A stretch of 38,017 nucleotides of DNA from Haladaptatiplasma sp964454575. Its GTDB lineage: Archaea > Thermoplasmatota > Thermoplasmata > Halarchaeoplasmatales > Halarchaeoplasmataceae. The translations under genes and the position numbers were made by a program. The notes beneath the pieces are model-generated. The model was not told the DNA's origin and did no database searches. It saw only the letters and a program-made list of their open reading frames with translations. Below, piece by piece: positions 24,603 to 32,492 of this stretch (its first letter is position 1; every line of letters starts with the position of its first letter). The stretch is taken from the NCBI GenBank assembly GCA_964454575.1, contig CAYVTG010000009.1, forward strand, positions 1 through 38,017, given 5' to 3'.

Positions 24603-24934
24603 CGTTCATCACCTTCAAAATATTTAGATACGTCCATGGTTCCGTAACTTTTGTACAGCCGATGGGCCATTGCCAGACCGAGTGCTGTTGTGGCTAGATT
24701 GATGACTATCAGTGTTATCATTATGGAATGCGGTAGCGGATCCATGGTCATGACTTCGGAGGTCATTATGGGAGCTTCGGCACCGGGTACGTAGCCGATG
24801 GAGACGAACAACAGGATCACACCGCTGCACATCACGGAAAGTGACATGAGCAGTTTGATAGAATTGTTGTTATTGGTCAAGCCGTAGAGACCGACAAGCA
24901 TGACCAGCAGCGACACGTTCAATCCGTTGAGCAT
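24599..24934 (-). CDS. mnhC: MrpC/MbhG (NuoK-like) antiporter subunit
   Basis: The 111-residue protein with three membrane helices matches MrpC/NuoK. The third helix carries the signature DPLPHSIMITLIVINLATTA. MrpC sits beside MrpD and completes the lateral proton path in the complex. The gene overlaps mnhB by 16 bp upstream and mnhD by 4 bp downstream, so translation is coupled. The N-terminus (LNVSLLVMLVGLYGLTNNNN) is a normal first helix. Length is usual. Confidence 0.9.
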   Translation of the reverse strand: MLNGLNVSLLVMLVGLYGLTNNNNSIKLLMSLSVMCSGVILLFVSIGYVPGAEAPIMTSEVMTMDPLPHSIMITLIVINLATTALGLAMAHRLYKSYGTMDVSKYFEGDER

Positions 24935-25314
24935 TCCACCGCCTCCAGTTTGAAGAAAAATATGAACAACGCCGTGGTCCCGGCGAATACCTTCAAGGCG
25001 ACCACGATGTCAAGGATTATCAGCATGACCGGATATTCAAGCCATAGATTAGAAAAGAAGGCGCCGCCGATGAATATACCGGTAAGACCGACTAACAAAA
25101 ACGCGAAGGCGCCGAGTACATCGAACCATTCTATACGAGAAGCGAGTGCCTTGATATCGTCGGTACTGTGGGTAACTATGATCAGGATTATACCTGAGGC
25201 GAGTATCATCCCTCCGGAAAAGCCTCCTCCCGGAGAAAGAACGCCGAACAATGTGACGTAGGCGCCGTACATCAACACGAAGGGTGTCAGTGCTCTACCG
25301 GCGGTATTTATCAT
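24919..25314 (-). CDS. mnhB: MrpB/MbhF antiporter subunit
   Basis: The 131-residue protein has four membrane helices and the MrpB family signature LSPGGGFSGGMILASG. It corresponds to MbhF in the Pyrococcus membrane-bound hydrogenase. MrpB-type subunits take part in Na+ transport next to MrpC and the MrpA C-terminal homologues. Its ATG lies 8 bp after the stop of the mbhE-like gene. Nothing is missing compared with the family. Confidence 0.9.
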   Translation of the reverse strand: MINTAGRALTPFVLMYGAYVTLFGVLSPGGGFSGGMILASGIILIIVTHSTDDIKALASRIEWFDVLGAFAFLLVGLTGIFIGGAFFSNLWLEYPVMLIILDIVVALKVFAGTTALFIFFFKLEAVECSTD

Positions 25315-25322
25315 GGGTGAAC

Positions 25323-25604
25323 TCAGTCCTTCTCACCTCCCTTTTTCTGCTCGCTCAGTATCAATATACCGGCTATGGCGACATATAGTACCATCACCTC
25401 TCCGAAGGTGTCGTAGGCCCGGTAGTTAAGTAATATGGCTTCCACCAGATTGATGGTCCCTGCATCTTCATAAGTTTCGAGATAATACATATGAAGTTGG
25501 GATTCCGTCTTATTCTCATGCTGGAGGTCCAGTCCGGATATCAGGATGATGCCTACCACAAGTAGTAACAAGAGAGTCAGTAAATTCTTATGAGTTCGGT
25601 TCAC
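25323..25604 (-). CDS. MbhE-like antiporter subunit (MrpA/B-type)
   Basis: The start is GTG at 25604, overlapping the preceding stop as GTGA. The 93-residue product has an N-terminal helix, an outside loop, the family signature ILLNYRAYDTFGEVMVLYVA with the conserved RAYDTxGE, and a second helix ending in a charged tail (EQKKGGEKD). It corresponds to MbhE, equivalent to the last part of MrpA or first part of MrpB in split systems. The conserved Glu after the DT is present. It is part of the Na+ path in the known Mbh structure (family knowledge). Confidence 0.88.
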   Translation of the reverse strand: MNRTHKNLLTLLLLLVVGIILISGLDLQHENKTESQLHMYYLETYEDAGTINLVEAILLNYRAYDTFGEVMVLYVAIAGILILSEQKKGGEKD

Positions 25605-25831
25605 TCTTTACCTCCCATCTTCTTGATGACTACTAAAAAAAGAACGGTGGTTGCAGCGCTGTTCACTACGGCAAAAGTTAGGGCGACGTCAAGGGCACGA
25701 TATAGGTATATCACTACTATGAGCAGTAGGGAAGCGATGGCCAAGAAGACCAAGGCGTTTATCAGGTCTTTCTCGATGACTACTAGGATACTGGTGCCTA
25801 AGAACAAGACAAGAAAAAGTTCCATTATCAT
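25601..25831 (-). CDS. MbhD-like antiporter subunit (MrpA C-terminal, DUF4040-type)
   Basis: This 76-residue, three-helix protein corresponds to MbhD, the detached C-terminal part of MrpA. In the family the central helix usually carries DVALTEA with a functionally important Glu. Here the codons read GAC GTC GCC CTA ACT TTT GCC (DVALTFA), replacing Glu with Phe. The gene overlaps mnhG and the mbhE-like gene by 4 bp each. The subunit assignment is secure from order and sequence. The missing Glu, like the two missing Lys in MnhD, suggests changed ion coupling. Confidence 0.87.
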   Translation of the reverse strand: MIMELFLVLFLGTSILVVIEKDLINALVFLAIASLLLIVVIYLYRALDVALTFAVVNSAATTVLFLVVIKKMGGKE

Positions 25832-26160
25832 CCGTGTTCACCCCTCTTTTCCATATCTTCGAAGGGGGCATCGGTACCGCTGTCCCCCCGTTTATGCGCC
25901 GCACGGGCTATGGCATGGGACGTTATGGGAGAGGTGACCACCACTAAGGCGATGACCAGGATCATCTTACCGGCGTCCTCAAAAGGCACGCCGCGCAATA
26001 AAAGACCTATGAGGATCGTTATCGTACCGCCAGTGGATGCCTTTGAACTTGCATGTAGTCGCATGTAGATATCGGGAAATCTTACCAGTGCGATGGAGGC
26101 CGTTACAAGTATCACCAGTCCCATGGCGATGAATATGTAGGAAAGTATCTCCAGGATCAT
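25828..26160 (-). CDS. mnhG: MrpG/MbhC antiporter subunit
   Basis: The 110-residue protein has three membrane helices and MrpG landmarks: IALVRFPDIYMRLHASSKAST after helix 1 and VVTSPITSHAIARAAH after helix 3. It ends with a charged cytoplasmic tail. MrpG packs with MrpE and MrpF at one end of the complex. It overlaps mnhF and the mbhD-like gene by 4 bp on either side, so stoichiometry is probably set by coupled translation. Confidence 0.92.
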   Translation of the reverse strand: MILEILSYIFIAMGLVILVTASIALVRFPDIYMRLHASSKASTGGTITILIGLLLRGVPFEDAGKMILVIALVVVTSPITSHAIARAAHKRGDSGTDAPFEDMEKRGEHG

Positions 26161-26417
26161 GAAAAGTCCTCCTGCTCCAGATATTTAGCGAATCCGATGG
26201 TCCCGATGAAGTTGAGTAGTACGAATGATATAGCTATATCTACGTAGAAGCCGAGACCGGTATCAACGCTCATCAGGGTGAATACTATCGTGAGCACTAC
26301 ACCGGTCACGTTGAGGGATATCAGTCGGTCATAGATTGTCGGTCCGACAAAGAGTCGGTAGGATGCAAAAAGGGCGACGAAGATCAGGAAGGTAGATACT
26401 GCTGAGAGAAGGGTCAT
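26157..26417 (-). CDS. mnhF: MrpF/MbhB antiporter subunit
   Basis: The start is placed at 26417 (MTLLSAVSTF), where ATGA overlaps the mnhE stop. A longer frame from 26447 would lie inside mnhE. The 86-residue protein has three membrane helices and the MrpF signature LFVGPTIYDRLISLNVTG, including the conserved Asp-Arg. In Mrp complexes this Asp is thought to be important for Na+ transport (family knowledge). Confidence 0.9.
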   Translation of the reverse strand: MTLLSAVSTFLIFVALFASYRLFVGPTIYDRLISLNVTGVVLTIVFTLMSVDTGLGFYVDIAISFVLLNFIGTIGFAKYLEQEDFS

Positions 26418-27001
26418 CTGAAGATCCCCCTGATGTGACCGTCCCATCGATTGATCGTGTTCTCTATATTTTCTTCAAGATCGTCTGATTTCATGTAAGA
26501 AAAATGGATGTACAGATAGTACCAGCCCCCGTCTCCGGATTCGACATCTATCACCAGTGTGCCTGGTATGAGAGTTATCAATGAAGATATCAGTGTTACT
26601 TCAGCGTCGGACTCAAGGTTGACTCTCGCTTTAACTATCCTGGGTTCGATACGCATGGAGAGGGATTGATAAAGAAGTATGGAATTAGCGATGATCAACT
26701 GCACTATCACGTCTGATATCAGTATCACCATGTTACCCAATGATCGTAGATAATCGATGGAGGAACTCTTGCTTTTTACCGTACCCCGTATGACAAATTT
26801 ATGGACTGTAAAGGTCACGACGCTGGCGGAGATCACTCCGGCTAAAACGGATATCAGAGAGATATTTTTAAGGGTGAAAACAGAAAACAATGTGCCGGTG
26901 AGCAGAAACCAGAATAGTATCAGGAATACATCCAGTAATACATAGTGCCTTTTATCTGCATCCGCTTGAGATCTCTCGGAGACCGTTCCCACTGATTCCA
27001 T
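26414..27001 (-). CDS. mnhE: MrpE/MbhA antiporter subunit, first gene of the operon
   Basis: The 195-residue protein has a charged N-terminal 20 residues, two or three membrane helices and the MrpE cytoplasmic domain. The domain contains the typical LIPGTLVIDVESGDGGWYYL and ends in a helical region (SDDLEENIENTIN). It begins the eight-gene transcript E-F-G-D'-E'-B-C-D, the same order as mbhA to mbhH in Thermococcales. A TATA-like ATAAATTTATA lies about 55 nt upstream, leaving a short leader. No hydrogenase or other redox gene follows. Confidence 0.9.
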   Translation of the reverse strand: MESVGTVSERSQADADKRHYVLLDVFLILFWFLLTGTLFSVFTLKNISLISVLAGVISASVVTFTVHKFVIRGTVKSKSSSIDYLRSLGNMVILISDVIVQLIIANSILLYQSLSMRIEPRIVKARVNLESDAEVTLISSLITLIPGTLVIDVESGDGGWYYLYIHFSYMKSDDLEENIENTINRWDGHIRGIFR

Positions 27002-27064
27002 CGTCTGACAACCTGTCTGCTCTACCTATATGTACCGATGGTATAAATTTATCTCTATCGTTCA

Positions 27065-27685
27065 TCACATATCCATCTGCTTGACCAGTTCTTTTAATAT
27101 CGTCGCGTGCTGTAGTTCTGGTTCTATTTTAAGAAGCTTGTCCAGAAGTTGCAGTGATTTATCGTATTTGCCCATGGAGAAGAGGGTGAGTGCTTTGTTG
27201 AATAGTGCATCTTTGTTCCGTGGGTAATCTCTAGTGACTTTGTCATAGTAGGAAAGCGCCTTATTGTTATCTCCGTCTGCGAAAAAAGCGTTGCCCATGC
27301 GGATGTATATCTCCGGCCGCTGTATGGTGATGAAACCCGTAGTATCACAGCGTTCGATCAATTGATGGGACATGGACACCAGTTCTTTTTCCTTGTCTGT
27401 AAGATCTATGTCCGTGTCCATCTCCAACCTCACTGGTAGATTTAGTACTGAAAGACACTGGTGAAGAGTCGAAAGCATGTCTTCTCGATTCCGGTCGTAC
27501 AACTGGGCGGATCGCAGGGTGATTATGGCACTGGAAAGATCTTTGTTACGACGATCATCCGGATGTTTACCGTCGTCAGCGTACCCGTCTCTACTATCAC
27601 CATAAACAGCCTCTTCTGAAACGTATCCGCATGCTTCGCAAACGCCGTCGGAAACTTCACCACCGCATAATGGACAATCTTTCAT
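27065..27685 (-). CDS. zinc-ribbon plus TPR protein
   Basis: The 206-residue soluble protein starts with a zinc ribbon (C4, C7, then VCEACGY cysteines at 16 and 19). After a charged linker and a helical middle region it ends with about two TPR units (AFFADGDNNKALSYYDKVTR and the following ALFNKALTLFSMGKYDKSLQ). It is probably an adaptor binding other proteins through the TPRs. Zinc-ribbon/TPR fusions are common in Thermoplasmata-type genomes, but no specific role is known to me. It is 63 bp upstream of the antiporter operon on the same strand. A TATA-like CTTAAAC is about 34 nt upstream. Confidence 0.8.
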   Translation of the reverse strand: MKDCPLCGGEVSDGVCEACGYVSEEAVYGDSRDGYADDGKHPDDRRNKDLSSAIITLRSAQLYDRNREDMLSTLHQCLSVLNLPVRLEMDTDIDLTDKEKELVSMSHQLIERCDTTGFITIQRPEIYIRMGNAFFADGDNNKALSYYDKVTRDYPRNKDALFNKALTLFSMGKYDKSLQLLDKLLKIEPELQHATILKELVKQMDM

Positions 27686-27800
27686 CGAATAAAGTGTAAA
27701 GTGTGAATGGGTTTAAGAGTTATGGTGATTTATCGCTGCGAAAGACCGCATATGCATGAAAAAGATTTTAAACTCGCCGCCGATACACATGGTGATTGAT

Positions 27801-28070
27801 ATGCTAGAAGAAGTATCTGAAATGATTGGACTTCAGGTTTACACGAAGACTGGAATGTTCCTAGGCACAGTGAACAATGTGGTAGTCAACCTCGAAGAGG
27901 GAAAAGTAGACGGTGTTTTTGTAGGCGATACTAACCCGCTACTGGTGGAGGATTCAAAGAGTGTAAACATACCATTTAGATGGGTAGATGCCATAGGCGA
28001 CATTGTTCTTTTGCGATATTTCCCGAAGAGAGTTTCCATCTCAAAAAAGCAGAAGCCTGCGGAAGAATAA
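27801..28070 (+). CDS. PRC-barrel protein, CdpB-like
   Basis: The start is taken at 27801 (MLEEVSEMIG), because a TATA-like ATTTTAAACT lies about 35 nt upstream and the next in-frame ATG upstream (27756) precedes that box. The 89-residue protein is a single PRC barrel: KTGMFLGTVNNVVVNLEEGK, then IPFRWVDAIGDIVLLRYFP. Small archaeal PRC-barrel proteins of this type include CdpB1/CdpB2, which act with SepF in FtsZ-based division in haloarchaea. Assignment to that group is likely but rests on resemblance only. The gamma-carbonic-anhydrase-like gene follows after 12 bp. Confidence 0.8.
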   Translation: MLEEVSEMIGLQVYTKTGMFLGTVNNVVVNLEEGKVDGVFVGDTNPLLVEDSKSVNIPFRWVDAIGDIVLLRYFPKRVSISKKQKPAEE

Positions 28071-28082
28071 GGTAGTGAACCT

Positions 28083-28583
28083 ATGCCTCTAGAAGTTCCA
28101 GAGTCCTGTTACATCGCAAAGAATTCAACCATCCTAGGTAACGTTATATTCGGAGAAGGTTGCAGTGTATGGCACTATGCAGTTATCCGCGGAGATGAGA
28201 ACAATATATTCATAGATGACGGTTCTAACGTTCAGGATTGTGCCGTTATCCACGTGGATTATGATAACGAAACCAGGATCGGTAAGGACGTATCCATCGG
28301 CCACGGAGCCGTCGTACACGGCTGTCAGATAGAAGATGAAGTGATAATCGGTATGAATTCGTCCGTTTTGAACGGTGCTGTGATAGGTAAAGGGAGTATA
28401 ATCGGAGCTAACGCGCTGGTCCCTGCAGGTATGGAGATACCGAAATACAGTGTGGCCGTAGGTATACCGGCAAAAGTTATCAAACAAGGAGACGAAGGTT
28501 TACTGAAGACTATACGTGCCAACGCTGAACATTATCACACTCTGCGGGACGAACACAAAGCCGGAAAATACGAAGAGTATTGA
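28083..28583 (+). CDS. gamma-carbonic-anhydrase-like left-handed beta-helix protein
   Basis: The 166-residue protein is built of hexapeptide repeats forming a left-handed beta-helix. The three zinc histidines of the Cam/CamH family are in place: H57 (VIHVDY), H74 and H79 (GHGAVVHG), with R36 and D38 of the VIRGDEN motif. It lacks the acidic loop of Methanosarcina Cam, so it fits the shorter YrdA/CamH type, whose activity varies. It should reside in the cytoplasm, as there is no signal. It is co-directional with the PRC-barrel gene and abuts a convergent membrane TPR gene with no spacer. Confidence 0.88.
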   Translation: MPLEVPESCYIAKNSTILGNVIFGEGCSVWHYAVIRGDENNIFIDDGSNVQDCAVIHVDYDNETRIGKDVSIGHGAVVHGCQIEDEVIIGMNSSVLNGAVIGKGSIIGANALVPAGMEIPKYSVAVGIPAKVIKQGDEGLLKTIRANAEHYHTLRDEHKAGKYEEY

Positions 28584-30752
28584 TCAATTTTCGCTTCCGA
28601 TACATACGGATATGTAATGATTATTCCGATCCCAACCCGGTCGGTAGATGAAAACAGTTTTAAAATCAGCCAATGCTTTTTTATTTTTACCCAATCTGAA
28701 TAGAGCGATACCTCGGTAAAAGTAATACAGAGGGTCAGAATCGTTCAATTCCAAAGCAGATTGGAACTCTTCTAAGGCAAGCTTGAATTTTCTCTTTCCC
28801 AGCAGGCTGATACCGCGCCCCAGATGTCCGTCAGCATCGTCCCTGTCTTGTTTCAGAACCACGTTAAAATGTTCTTCCGCCGAAGTGTACTCTCCCTTCA
28901 AAAACTTGAAGGCACCGGCGAAGCGGTGATACTCTGAAGCTGGATCGGGTAAGGTGTTTTCTTCGCTGCCCACACATGCTCTCCGGATAAATTCGATGAC
29001 GCTTTTGTCCTCTTCGTCTGATAATACTATCTCCGGGAAAGGAGATACGTCGCGAGAAAAGTAGTGTGACTGCTGAATTTCGCCTTTCTCAAGGGCAAAT
29101 CGTGATAGAGATTCTCGGAGTTCGTCGCCATCGTAGCCCAATGACAGTGAAGCAAGCCAATTTCTTTTTGCTTCGACGGCTTTGTCTGACAGGTAGAATA
29201 TACAGCCTCTTGTGGCTAATGCTCTTGGTCGGATATAGATGGATTTTACGTTACTAAGATATCTAAGTGCTTTATCGCACTCCCCGTCCATACCGCTGAC
29301 CAGCCCCATTATGTAATAAGCTAGATCCTGTCTTACAGGGTCTGCGATAGACTCCAGTTCTGGACCGTCTATATCTTCGTGAAAAGCAGCCCGGAAGATA
29401 CTCTTCAGTATGATACCGTCGGGATGGCGTGTGTTCGTGAGAAGATCGATTACACCTAGATCGTTTATTTCTGATAAGGCTTCGTCGGCGGCTTCCAATA
29501 CATCTGTGTTGGTTATATCTAGAGATTCCAAGATGTACTCTAACATCGTCCGAAGGGTGCTTGATTTTATTTCTCGACTTTCCGTCTCCCAGAAGGTGAG
29601 GTCTGCAGGGTGTAGAAAGATAGGTACGAATTTTCCTGTACCACCGATCCTTTTCAGTATATATCTCTTATCAGGATGATAACCGCCTTTATTCAGAGCC
29701 ATCTCGTCGAACTCGGTTGACTCATCTTCAGCGGCGACCTCGCCGAGACCCGCATATGCAGGCCAGAATGCATCATCTACGGCCAGAGCCTCCCTGTAGC
29801 AATCTGGTTCTAGTTCCTGTTCGCCAGCTCCTTTGAACATCCGACCGAGTATATACCAGTTGCACGGGGATGTTTTTACTAGAAGTCCCTGACGGATGAG
29901 TGTTATGGAATTTGCGTACAGACCGATAGCTGATGATGAGATAGCAGCTAAACGATAATTACGGTCCCCAAGATGCCCTAGAGCTCTATTATAATGGCTG
30001 AGCGCCTGTTCATGATCTCCCTGCGTAAAGAATAGATCACCGAGTCTGGTATGTACTTCTTCACTAGGCCCTACTTCCAAAGCCCTGCGATAATTCTGTT
30101 CTGCGCCTTTGGTATCCCCGAGTATACGCCTCATATCTCCTGCGTCTAACCACTTGATCTGGTCTGTTTTTATCTTTATATTTACAATCGATAATATCGA
30201 AAATATGGTAGAGGCGATAACCGCGAGAAACAGAACGAATACGTTGGCTCGCTCACGGGTAACGAAGGGTAAATAATACGATGCTAAAGGGAAATATAGT
30301 ATCATAAAAAGAGAGAATATCCAAGTCAGCATGAAGATACTTCTTCTGCTTAAATTACCGATTTTATTATGGATCAGATAAATTCCTGCTGCAGCGGACA
30401 TGATCGTGGTAACCAAAAGTAGTACGATGGTTATCTCAAAGGAGTCGTAAGCGAGCCACCATTCGACTTGTAGGATAGTTAGAGTAAAGCTGGATAAAAG
30501 AAGTATCCCTGCCAGGAAGCCCACTCGATCCACCGAATAATCGGATAGTATGAAGATCGATAATGATATAACGATGGTCGACGAAACCGTTATCAGTAGA
30601 AGATTATGCACGATGAATCGCGGGTATCCTTGTACAAAAAATGATAACAGTATAAGCGAAACGATAGCAAGCTGGGAGAACAGTATGAACTTGAAAGTGG
30701 ACATCCAACCCACTATGGACTTTAATTCTAGTGTATATTTTTCTGAGACCAT
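28584..30752 (-). CDS. membrane protein with six N-terminal helices and a large TPR domain
   Basis: The 722-residue protein has about six hydrophobic helices in residues 18-195, then cytoplasmic TPR motifs near 200-300 (GDTKGAEQNYRRALEVG, QGDHEQALSHYNRALG) and 590-705 (GEYTSAEEHF, RKFKLALEEFQSALELN, LGKNKKALADFKTVF). A helical middle with degenerate repeats joins them. Such proteins are assembly or docking platforms at the membrane. No catalytic motif is present. A TATA-like AAGTAATATATC lies about 30 nt upstream of the ATG. The partner proteins are unknown. The similarly built zinc-ribbon/TPR protein nearby may share clients (inference). Confidence 0.82.
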   Translation of the reverse strand: MVSEKYTLELKSIVGWMSTFKFILFSQLAIVSLILLSFFVQGYPRFIVHNLLLITVSSTIVISLSIFILSDYSVDRVGFLAGILLLSSFTLTILQVEWWLAYDSFEITIVLLLVTTIMSAAAGIYLIHNKIGNLSRRSIFMLTWIFSLFMILYFPLASYYLPFVTRERANVFVLFLAVIASTIFSILSIVNIKIKTDQIKWLDAGDMRRILGDTKGAEQNYRRALEVGPSEEVHTRLGDLFFTQGDHEQALSHYNRALGHLGDRNYRLAAISSSAIGLYANSITLIRQGLLVKTSPCNWYILGRMFKGAGEQELEPDCYREALAVDDAFWPAYAGLGEVAAEDESTEFDEMALNKGGYHPDKRYILKRIGGTGKFVPIFLHPADLTFWETESREIKSSTLRTMLEYILESLDITNTDVLEAADEALSEINDLGVIDLLTNTRHPDGIILKSIFRAAFHEDIDGPELESIADPVRQDLAYYIMGLVSGMDGECDKALRYLSNVKSIYIRPRALATRGCIFYLSDKAVEAKRNWLASLSLGYDGDELRESLSRFALEKGEIQQSHYFSRDVSPFPEIVLSDEEDKSVIEFIRRACVGSEENTLPDPASEYHRFAGAFKFLKGEYTSAEEHFNVVLKQDRDDADGHLGRGISLLGKRKFKLALEEFQSALELNDSDPLYYFYRGIALFRLGKNKKALADFKTVFIYRPGWDRNNHYISVCIGSEN

Positions 30753-30803
30753 CGTGAGATTATAACTACTGTGATATATTACTTTTGCCTGAGATATCGG
30801 TGG

Positions 30804-30971
30804 TTACAGGGGTATAAGACCGGAAAGTGCACCGAAGTACCATAATGCGACGAATATCACCGCTATGAGTATGAGTACGGCCACACACTTGACAAGTTGC
30901 CATACAGCCCATATTATAGCTATAAGTACGAACAAGGCGATCAATACTAGTGCGACTATCAACGGAGACAT
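30804..30971 (-). CDS. 55-residue two-helix membrane protein
   Basis: A short frame from ATG at 30971 to TAA at 30804 encodes MSPLIVALVLIALFVLIAII, then WAVWQLVKCVAVLILIAVIF and VALWYFGALSGLIPL. This is a strongly hydrophobic protein with two membrane helices joined near WQLVKC. It starts 11 bp after the stop of the thioredoxin-like gene on the same strand, suggesting co-transcription. AGGTG directly abuts the ATG. A longer frame on the same strand covers this DNA but reads as low-quality protein. Function is unknown. It may assist the secreted redox protein. Confidence 0.62.
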   Translation of the reverse strand: MSPLIVALVLIALFVLIAIIWAVWQLVKCVAVLILIAVIFVALWYFGALSGLIPL

Positions 30972-30982
30972 CACCTATTAAT

Positions 30983-31840
30983 TCACTTGTTGGTATATAT
31001 AACTTTGCCATATATCAATACAAACACTGCCAACGCAGAGAGCAGCATCAATGAAGTGAACCCGGGAGTAGAATCTTCTGTGCCTTCATCCGCTGTCAAA
31101 ATAGCCTCCATCTCACCGTGGAGTTGATCATCATCGGCGAATCCTTGGATCCTTTCTAGTTCCGTACCGTCATGGTCCGCCAAGATCACTACCGGATAAG
31201 AGCCTACTTGATACTTTTGAACCAAAGTCGGTCTTGCCGATGCCTCTATCTTGACCATGATGTAATCTCGTGAGATATCCAATATCTTAGGGTCGGAGAA
31301 CGTTTCGCTATCCATCCTGCTGCATCCCGTACAGCCTTCGTCACGGAAGTAAAGTAATAACGGCGTCTCTGTTCTCCTTGCCTCGGCCCTACCATCTTCG
31401 TAGGAGACCCAGTCTATACGATCTCCGTGATACATTTGGAGGGAACGAGAGATATCCGCAAGTAGATCCTGAACATCCCGGAAGCCGGAACTGCGGAACT
31501 GTTCGTTACCCTGAGGTGTTAAGAATATCATGGTGGGTAACCCAGTGACTCCGTACATATTGGCGATCGTTGTGTCGACGTCGGTGTCTTCCGCTATAAA
31601 GATCATATCGGAAGATGCATCGATTATCCTTTGATCCGGGAATACATCCTCTTTCATCATAGTGCAGTATGAGCACCAAGCGGCGCCGAAATAGATCATG
31701 ACGGGTTTATCCTGGGTCCTGGCGGATTCTAAGCCATCTTCGTATGTATGCCAGTCTATGCCCGAAGCGGCGCCGGATGAAAGGGCCACCATGTTGATGA
31801 ACAGTAGGAGTACCAGCGATAATACGATATGTTTGTGCAT
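30983..31840 (-). CDS. secreted double-thioredoxin protein with PGF-CTERM-like tail
   Basis: The 285-residue protein has a signal peptide (1 to about 25), a first thioredoxin-like domain with C56-S-Y-C59 and a following LPT cis-proline loop, and a second domain with C170-T-G-C173 and SYPV. The C-terminus reads STPGFTSLMLLSALAVF and then a short polar end. PGF followed by a hydrophobic helix is the hallmark of PGF-CTERM proteins processed by archaeosortase A. Both domains start with a similar DW-YEDG repeat, so the gene arose by internal duplication. It probably reduces or rearranges disulfides outside the cell. The small membrane protein gene follows. Confidence 0.87.
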   Translation of the reverse strand: MHKHIVLSLVLLLFINMVALSSGAASGIDWHTYEDGLESARTQDKPVMIYFGAAWCSYCTMMKEDVFPDQRIIDASSDMIFIAEDTDVDTTIANMYGVTGLPTMIFLTPQGNEQFRSSGFRDVQDLLADISRSLQMYHGDRIDWVSYEDGRAEARRTETPLLLYFRDEGCTGCSRMDSETFSDPKILDISRDYIMVKIEASARPTLVQKYQVGSYPVVILADHDGTELERIQGFADDDQLHGEMEAILTADEGTEDSTPGFTSLMLLSALAVFVLIYGKVIYTNK

Positions 31841-31912
31841 TTTATCTACATAACTAGGTGTATGATAGTATTTAATGATTTTGTTTGTTTTTTACAAAAC
31901 CGGCGGGAAAAC

Positions 31913-31919
31913 ATATAAA
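31913..31919 (+). promoter_or_regulatory. TATA-like box of the L10e gene
   Basis: ATATAAA about 31 nt before the ATG at 31948 fits the main promoter of the ribosomal protein gene, with a leader of only a few nucleotides at most. Confidence 0.6.
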
Positions 31920-31947
31920 TAGAGTGACCATATCGAAGAGATTGATT

Positions 31948-32451
31948 ATGGCACAGAAACCAGGCAGTATGTACCGAGAATACAAGGGTCAGCCTTATAC
32001 CCGCAAGAAATACATCGGAGGTGTACCTCACGTTAGGGTAGGGCAATTCGTTACAGGTAATCGTACGGCAAAATTCGAGATGGAGGTCGAATTGATAGCC
32101 GAAGAGAAGTGTCAGATATTGGACAATGCCCTTGAAGCTGCTCGTATCGTCCTAACCAGAACTCTATCGAGAAAATTGGGCGATAAAAACTTCAAAGCTC
32201 AGATACTGGTCTATCCGCACAATGTACTCAGAGAGAACAAACAGGCTACAGGCGCAGGTGCGGACAGGGTGTCGGAAGGTATGAGACGTTCCTTCGGTAA
32301 AAAGATAGGGAACGCCGCTCGTGTGAAAAACTACCAGCCATTGATACGTGTATGGATAAACGAGGCAAACCTGGATGTGGCAAAAGACGGACTTCGAAAG
32401 GCATCCATGAAATTACCAACCCCGTGCAGGATCAAGATAAGGGAATCTTGA
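31948..32451 (+). CDS. rpl10e: large-subunit ribosomal protein L10e (uL16 family)
   Basis: The start is set at 31948 (MAQKPGSMYREYKGQPYTRK), because this is where L10e proteins begin and a TATA-like box lies 31 nt upstream. The longer frame starts inside the promoter. The 167-residue protein shows family hallmarks such as AKFEMEVELIAEEKCQI, the YPHNVLRENKQATGAGADR loop that approaches the peptidyl-transferase and tRNA elbow region, and an FGKKIGNAARV segment. It is the uL16 homologue of archaea and eukaryotes. It stands alone, divergent from the thioredoxin-like gene and followed by a tiny membrane protein gene. Confidence 0.97.
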   Translation: MAQKPGSMYREYKGQPYTRKKYIGGVPHVRVGQFVTGNRTAKFEMEVELIAEEKCQILDNALEAARIVLTRTLSRKLGDKNFKAQILVYPHNVLRENKQATGAGADRVSEGMRRSFGKKIGNAARVKNYQPLIRVWINEANLDVAKDGLRKASMKLPTPCRIKIRES

Positions 32452-32492
32452 TCAAAAAAGTTTATTAAACACCATATAACATAGTTATAGCT

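Noticed and set aside
30766..31011. 81-codon minus-strand frame
   Set aside because: A different frame of the same strand encodes a clean two-helix membrane protein. This one is cysteine- and arginine-rich noise.
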